DNA from: Parus major
Taxonomy: Eukaryota > Chordata > Aves > Passeriformes > Paridae
NCBI RefSeq assembly: GCF_001522545.3
Contig: NC_031783.1
Span: 3,718,532-3,782,531 of the forward strand
DNA: 64,000 bases
Direction: 5' to 3'
The translations under genes and the position numbers were made by a program. Under the pieces are notes generated by a model. That model had not been told where the DNA came from. It worked only from the letters and a program-made list of their open reading frames with translations, and made no database searches. Shown here piece after piece: positions 58,273 through 64,000 of this stretch. Positions within the stretch are counted from its first letter, which is position 1. Every line of letters begins with the position of its first letter.

Positions 58273-60295
58273 TCTGTCTTTCCCCTTAATCCAACTCTAT
58301 CTAGCAATCTGTAATTTGATAAAGTGGAATTGAAGTGACAGGCGTGACAGAAGTGCCAAAACAATAATTTGACCTCCCACTGAAGTGTCAACGTGTTCTG
58401 CTGCATGACTTTTACATATGCTGAATACACAGAAGGGACATGGATAGTGTCTTTTCTGTGCTGCAATACCTGCTAAGGCAGAGTGCTAAAAAAAGCTTTT
58501 ACTACAGTGTGTCTTTTTGCCAAAGTGTTCCATCTTGAACCATCACATCTCCTGTCCCTGGATTAATATGTATAAACATGATTGCTGCTGCAAATAAATG
58601 ATATTTTTATTGGGAGACTTTTTCAAATCTTCATTTGGAAGATATTTTGATAAATCTTGAAATTATAATTCTGTGATTGTCTACAGAATTAGTTCTCAGA
58701 CTTCATTTTACTTTTTTTTTTAAATCTCTTCTACCTTGAAATAAATTTCATTAGGTATATGACACATTCCTGCTAATAACTCCTAAAAAGCTCACTGAGC
58801 TAGAAAGAACATTCTTTTATATGCATGAATAAAATATTTTATTAGCACTGAAGTAAATGTATGCACAAGTTACTTTGGCATATATTCATATCTACTGTAC
58901 CTGCATTGCATACAAGTAATTATGTTTCACTTGGGGACAAGGGAGAGGGCAGGAGACAGAAACTGTTTGCTTTAATTCTTGGCTAAATGTAAAGTTGAAA
59001 TATTGAGATTCAGAGGTGAAAGGGAAAACTGAAGTCTGATTTGATTCTAATTACCCATCAAAATTAACTGAAAAATAATTCATGAGGGACTCAATTCTTG
59101 CTGAAATTTTGTTTACATCTGGCCATTAAGTTTTCTAGAGGTATAAAAACAGAGGGGAATTGGCTTTTGTTCTATAAAAAGAGAAAACCTCACAGGTCTA
59201 TAAATATTAAATATAAATATAAATATTATTCTGTGAATGGAAACATGCCTTGGATCTTGTCTGTGTTTGTGAACCAATAAAACTTCACAGCAATGGGAGA
59301 CTGCGACTTTTGCTACCATGGTGGAACATTTCCTTTTCAAAGGTTTTGGGTGGCATCAGCTTTTCAGAACCCAGACTCCTCAGTGTGGGGTTTCCTATTG
59401 TTTAAAAGTGCCAGAGTGTTTTATTGACACTTCAGAGAAAAGTTCCCAGTTGACATTTCCTCCTCTGTATTTTTTATGTACCTATGACTCACCTTATTTG
59501 CAGGTATTTTGTGTGGTCACAGGGGTTTTTTGGACCTGGTCTAAAGAGCACTGAAACAGGAGGGAGGCCTTACACTGGTGGCAGCAAAATGATCTCTGTA
59601 CAGACAGAAGAGTCTCAAACTATTCTTTCATTTGGAAATTAAATTCACTTGGAAATGGCACTTGAGATTTGTGAGAAGAACTCGATGCAAGCCACTGCTC
59701 TATGTCATAAATGGAGAGAGATAAATAACATTATTTGTGTATCAAACACTGTATCTCTATGGAAAGTTTAAATTTTGAGATTGAAAACTTGAGTCCTTTT
59801 AGGGACTGAACTGCTGCTTATATTTTTGCATTTGCTCTTCTTATAACTGGAATGAAAAATATTCTTACGGAAATATTTAGGAATACTAGGTATTAGAAAT
59901 TCTCATTTGTTTCTTCTACTCCATGTCTCCAGCATAAATGTGGTTGGGAGCAGAGTCTGTGCCCTGACCCTCTGTGCATGTGGGCTCAGTTCTGTGCCTG
60001 CAGCAACATCTGAGTCTGTTGGACAGGCTTGGAATGCCACTCCAGGAATATCTGGCTCCAGAGGCTGGAGCTCTGGGATTCCTCCTCTCTGTTGGTACCC
60101 AGGTATTGCCCAGGGATTCTTTTTGGGCATTGAGGCTCCCTGGAAACAGTGGTTCAAACAGAAGTATTGCTAATGCTTAACAGCATTGTCACGGTGAAGG
60201 AGGAGGGACAGAATGTCACCCAAAGGTTTTGACACAGTGATGAGCTGGCTGGGGCAGCAGCTGAGACCCCCAGCCACCTGACACTGGGACTGCAG

Positions 60296-60360
60296 AGACA
60301 CAGGAAAGCTAAAAGCAAGACAATTCATGAGTTGAGATAGTTTATTAAGTGAAGAAACAA
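60296..60360 (-). mobile_element. Endogenous retrovirus LTR fragment (old, diverged)
   Basis: GCTAAAAGCAAGACAATTCATGAGTTGAGATAGTTTATTAAGTG parallels the fragment at 45925-46015 (GTGAGAAAGTTCGTGGG, TTTATT) and is closer to the usual avian form because GAGTTGAGATA is retained. The reverse complement carries AATAAA (TTTATT on + at 60341-60346) followed by CTATCTCAACTCATGA, so the LTR sense is the minus strand. The remainder of the LTR may extend to about 60700 but I cannot align it. Confidence 0.55.
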
Positions 60361-63300
60361 AAATCCCTAACCAAACTCAAACCCCAGGAGATGCAGAGGA
60401 AGTCTCCAGCTGCTGAAAGTGTTTCCCAGCAGCAGGACAGGATTCCTCAGGTCAGTGAGGGAGCGATGTTTTGATGAGCCAGCAGCCTTTTGTTCATACA
60501 CAGGATGAGTTCATCTGTAGGATTTATTTCCTGCTAGTCAAAAGGAGTCTCCTTGAGCTGCCTCCCTTCACTGGGCATATCCCAGCACTCCCTTGCTGGA
60601 ATGTTCCCTCACTCCCATTACACACTGTGAATGGATAGGGAAAGCCTTGTGGCATCTGTATGTGAACACAGATATCTTCTCTCATCTCAGCATAAATTGA
60701 TCAGATGGCTTTCCAGGAGCACATGCATGGCAAGATTATCAGTGGCAGATTGTTTTCAGCATATTTGAAGGGGACAGACTGAATCAGACGATTGTTTTGT
60801 TTGCCAAATTAATATCTGGGATGTAGTCCAACCTGATTAACAGCATGGCTGTGATTGGATCAGGAAAGGGTAAGCAGGCATTTGGAAGGTTTTTTAATAC
60901 CTGCTGGCCCTGTTACTTTCCCAGTAGCTTGAACACGTGCAAGAATATGCTTCTGTCCAGTAATCCAACTCATTTCTCATTGATTCCAGTTTGTCTTTTT
61001 ATGTTGTGTTGGATCTCTTGCCAGGTAAATCTTTTCTCTGTAGCAATAGATGGCTTTTTATGGCTGCCTGGTGGTGGTTGGGCAGTTTGATCAAAACTTC
61101 CTAATTCCATTATTTCAGAACGGATTTCTTCAGCAGTCATGCAGAGTGTCTTTTTCTCTAATGCAGCCAGTTATTATAAAAACACATTTTAATTTATATA
61201 CATCCATATTTAGAAACCTGAATATGCATGCATGTTTCTGTAGCCTTTGAAACATTGTTGAGGATCCTTATGTAAGGAGTAAAATAAGGGTTAATATGGG
61301 TTTTTTTCCCCCAATATTTCTTACAGAAGTATGTTTTATTGTCTTTCAATTTGATGGATGAGACAGAGACCATGTGTTATATATAAACCATGTGCTTTCC
61401 AGATTAGATTGATGTAATCATAGCAGTTTTGCACAGTTCAGCTAAAAATTTGTTCTTCTTGATCAAGGTCAGGAAAATCCAGGGATTCTGCCATTTATCT
61501 CATCTCTTCAGTACTAAACCAGGACACCCAGGGCAATATTAAAAGTGTTGGTGTACAGGCATGTCCCACTATGCCATACTTGCTGTCTTACAACAGTTTT
61601 TTAAAAGTTCAGGGATTATTTCTGAAAAAATAGAGTACAAATGTTGAAAAAAGAATGCTGATATTCAAAGTCTAATGTAAGGTTTCTTTTATCCTTCCTT
61701 TTACCCCTCCCTATCACCAGGCTAATGTACAAAAGAAAGTTAATTTAGCTTTTTTTCCTAGATAATGGCAATATGTACACCATGCAAGAAGCCAACCTTT
61801 TGACTTCAAAACAATGCCATTTAAAATAATCTGATCTTTTTTACTGACTTTCAAGACCTGATAAAGGTTGAAGTGTAAGGAACAGAGCAGGTTTGTTACA
61901 TGTGTGAATTGTCTGAAATGCTGCAGGGAACATCTGTTTCAGCAAATTTGTTTGATGTGTTTCTTAAAACTTTGGTTTGCTGTGGCCTTTTGCTGAACAG
62001 GTAATTGGTCAATGAGTGATTTAAGACAAAATTTGGAGGGAGGGGTAAAATCTTACTGCCCCAACTGAGGTTCTGCCACAAGAACTGGATGGAAAACATT
62101 CTTTGTGCCTTAGATGGTCACAGGTAGGACACTCTTCTTGGTACCTCCCAAAACAAAGTTTGGTGCTGTTTTATTGTGCTGCTGGCTTGTACTTCCTTTG
62201 TCCTCATCTGCCTGTATTATTGTATTTTTTCCTGAACTGGTTCCAGTATTTCTTTGGTTCACAGCAACCAAAGAAAATCAGGCTTTGCTTTTTACCTCAG
62301 AGCTGCCAGGTGTGGGAGGTGACATCCAGTCAGGAATGTAGTGGCTGGCTCTCATGACCTTGCACATCAATATCTCCATCATTCTTTTCCAAAGCAGTAA
62401 AACACATTTCTACATCACATCATCTGTATTCATATGAAATGACTTAATCCTTTATGATAAAATACACAGGGAAATGACCATGTCAGTGTTGTAGACTAAA
62501 ACATCAGACAGTAAAATCCAAGACTGTGGTACGGGTGTCAGAAGACAAGATAGCTTAATGCACAAAAGCTTTTTGGGACAGAATTTGGAAAATAAATGCA
62601 GCTGGAAAACAGCCATGTGCTGGTTTGTGCTCAGATTAAAACTAGGTGCATGGTGGACATGGACAACTTCTGCACCTGATGGACTGACATAACAAGCTCT
62701 ATTTCCAAGCACCCCAAAGGAATGGCAAGGCAGATTCAGTAAAGTCCACTAGCTGGAGCAGATGCAAATATTAGTTGTTGCTGTGAGATTTGGAAATTAT
62801 GGGGTTCCAAACATTTAATGTTTGTTCCTGAAGTCAAGGCCTCAAAGGAAAAGTGTGATAAATTTTAGAAGTTCTGCACACTTTTCAAGATTCTTAACCA
62901 GTACAAACTCTGTCAGAGTGTCCATATTTATTTTGGAGGCTCTGTAAGCTGAACTCCTTTGGGAATTTATTAACTTTATGCCTTTAAACCAGACAGCAGT
63001 GTACTCAAATCTGATCTGGTGTAATCTGACACAGAAAACTCTGAGAATTGAGTCAGATTGGAGCCTAGACCAAGTTATTCTGCATGCTAATGAATTTATC
63101 TTTCAAATCAGTCCTTGTACTTACTCTTTCACCTCAAACACTGCTTCAAAATTAATTAAAAGTGCTCTGAACCTTCATACTCACTAAAAAAAGTTGATGT
63201 CAATGTCACAGATTTCTCTTACCTTGCCTCTTACTTTCCTGTGTATTTGAAACCTACCCAGGCTTATTGTGAGCTTTCCCAGGGCCACATGCAACATGTC

Positions 63301-64000
63301 CTGGGGATTATTTTTATCCTATCTGAATTTTAGGACCAGACTGATGATCCTAACAGTCCTTAATTACCAAAAATGTCTCTCTGTTACTTTTATTTTAGCT
63401 TTGTCTAAAATATCTCTCAAGCTGCATTTGCTTACCCCTAAAGTTTGTTAGCTGTAAGTGCTGTAATAATCATTATAAGGAAGAAAAATGCTCTTTTTTT
63501 TCTTTTTCCTGGCATAGTGAAGCTCAGAGTAGATTATATAGATGTGGTTTAAATGTTACAATATACAAAGTTCAGAAAATGTTGTTGTTGTTGTAGTCCC
63601 TCCATTAATGAAATATCACTTTGTGCATTTGCCTTTAAGGTTGGCAGTCATAAACCATTTAGTAACGAGTTCAAGTTAAAGTTTAAACTAATAACTCTAT
63701 TTTTAAAAAATAAAAAACCCAAAAAAAGACAAGACAAGCATGATTCTGGGTTACATGGCATTTTTAGCCATAGTTTTAGTCAGTTGCTTTGAATGTTCTG
63801 CTCTCACGTTCTGTCTTTACTTGAAAATCACATTTTCATTCATGCATTCAATGCTTCTCCATGTAAATATTAAACCTCTCCTCAGTACCATGCATTTTTA
63901 CAAATGTGCATAGTATCAAGGCTTGTTCTTTTATTACATTTAAACATTTAGCTGGCTGTGTTTCCCCATCCCACGATGATATAGCTCCCATAGCCAGACG
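60361..64000. other. Noncoding DNA, no gene recognised
   Basis: The first 340 bases may be decayed LTR sequence. The rest is AT-rich and ordinary, with a short (TTG)n near 63583-63595 and an A-rich tract at 63702-63730. All frames are under about 90 codons and lack domains. Confidence 0.7.

Larger units (their letters stand above)
54746..60295. other. Noncoding DNA, no gene recognised
   Basis: It contains the 25-bp triplication at 55436-55510, a CpG-dense spot at 56378-56400 inside otherwise enhancer-like sequence (about 56195-56410), a (TG)n at 58261-58272 and several A- or T-rich runs. No frame resembles a known protein. Confidence 0.7.

Overview
This 64 kb window looks like noncoding nuclear DNA from a bird, probably a songbird. 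The evidence is three CR1 LINE fragments with typical avian 3'-end sequence (19430-19738, 24087-24150, 27904-28070), LTR pieces of types familiar from bird genomes (45925-46015, 60296-60360, 50724-51034), an AT-rich CpG-poor background with short GC-rich islands, and low overall repeat content. The order assignment is inference; the avian assignment is well supported by the CR1 elements.

No complete protein-coding gene, rRNA, tRNA, CRISPR array or operon-like arrangement is visible. The open reading frames are short, have no recognisable domains and are what chance gives in vertebrate noncoding DNA. The window is therefore a gene desert or, more likely if the exon candidate is real, part of one or more very long introns. 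The only exon-like object I can defend is a 48-bp in-frame candidate microexon on the + strand at 53026-53073, with a pyrimidine-rich acceptor ending TTTCAG and a GTAAGT donor.

Layout: 1-3000 is ordinary noncoding DNA ending at a 650-bp assembly gap (3000-3649) in GC-rich flanks. 4000-4260 and 6956-7180 look like conserved regulatory elements, with a (TAATAG)n microsatellite between them. 14661-14924 is a 23-bp minisatellite with 11 copies, 8 of which carry an AATAAA hexamer on the + strand. 19430-19738 is the best CR1 copy. 20180-21030 and 27230-27590 are regulatory-looking. 21950-21995 is a perfect 17-bp hairpin. 29090-34340 is the densest run of enhancer-like, homeodomain-motif-rich sequence. 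38250 and 42631 are compound trinucleotide repeats, and 41995-42027 is a nested AT palindrome. 45925-46015 is an old LTR fragment. 50724-51034 is an intact solo LTR flanked by a 6-bp target duplication. 53026 is the exon candidate. 54658-54735 is a cluster of inverted ATTA sites. 55436-55510 is a 25-bp triplication, and 60296-60360 is a second old LTR fragment. The rest is unremarkable.

No new biological system was found. The observations most worth following are the candidate microexon, the AATAAA-bearing minisatellite, the solo LTR and the homeodomain-site cluster. Conservation could not be measured here, so every 'conserved element' call is a judgement from motif content.
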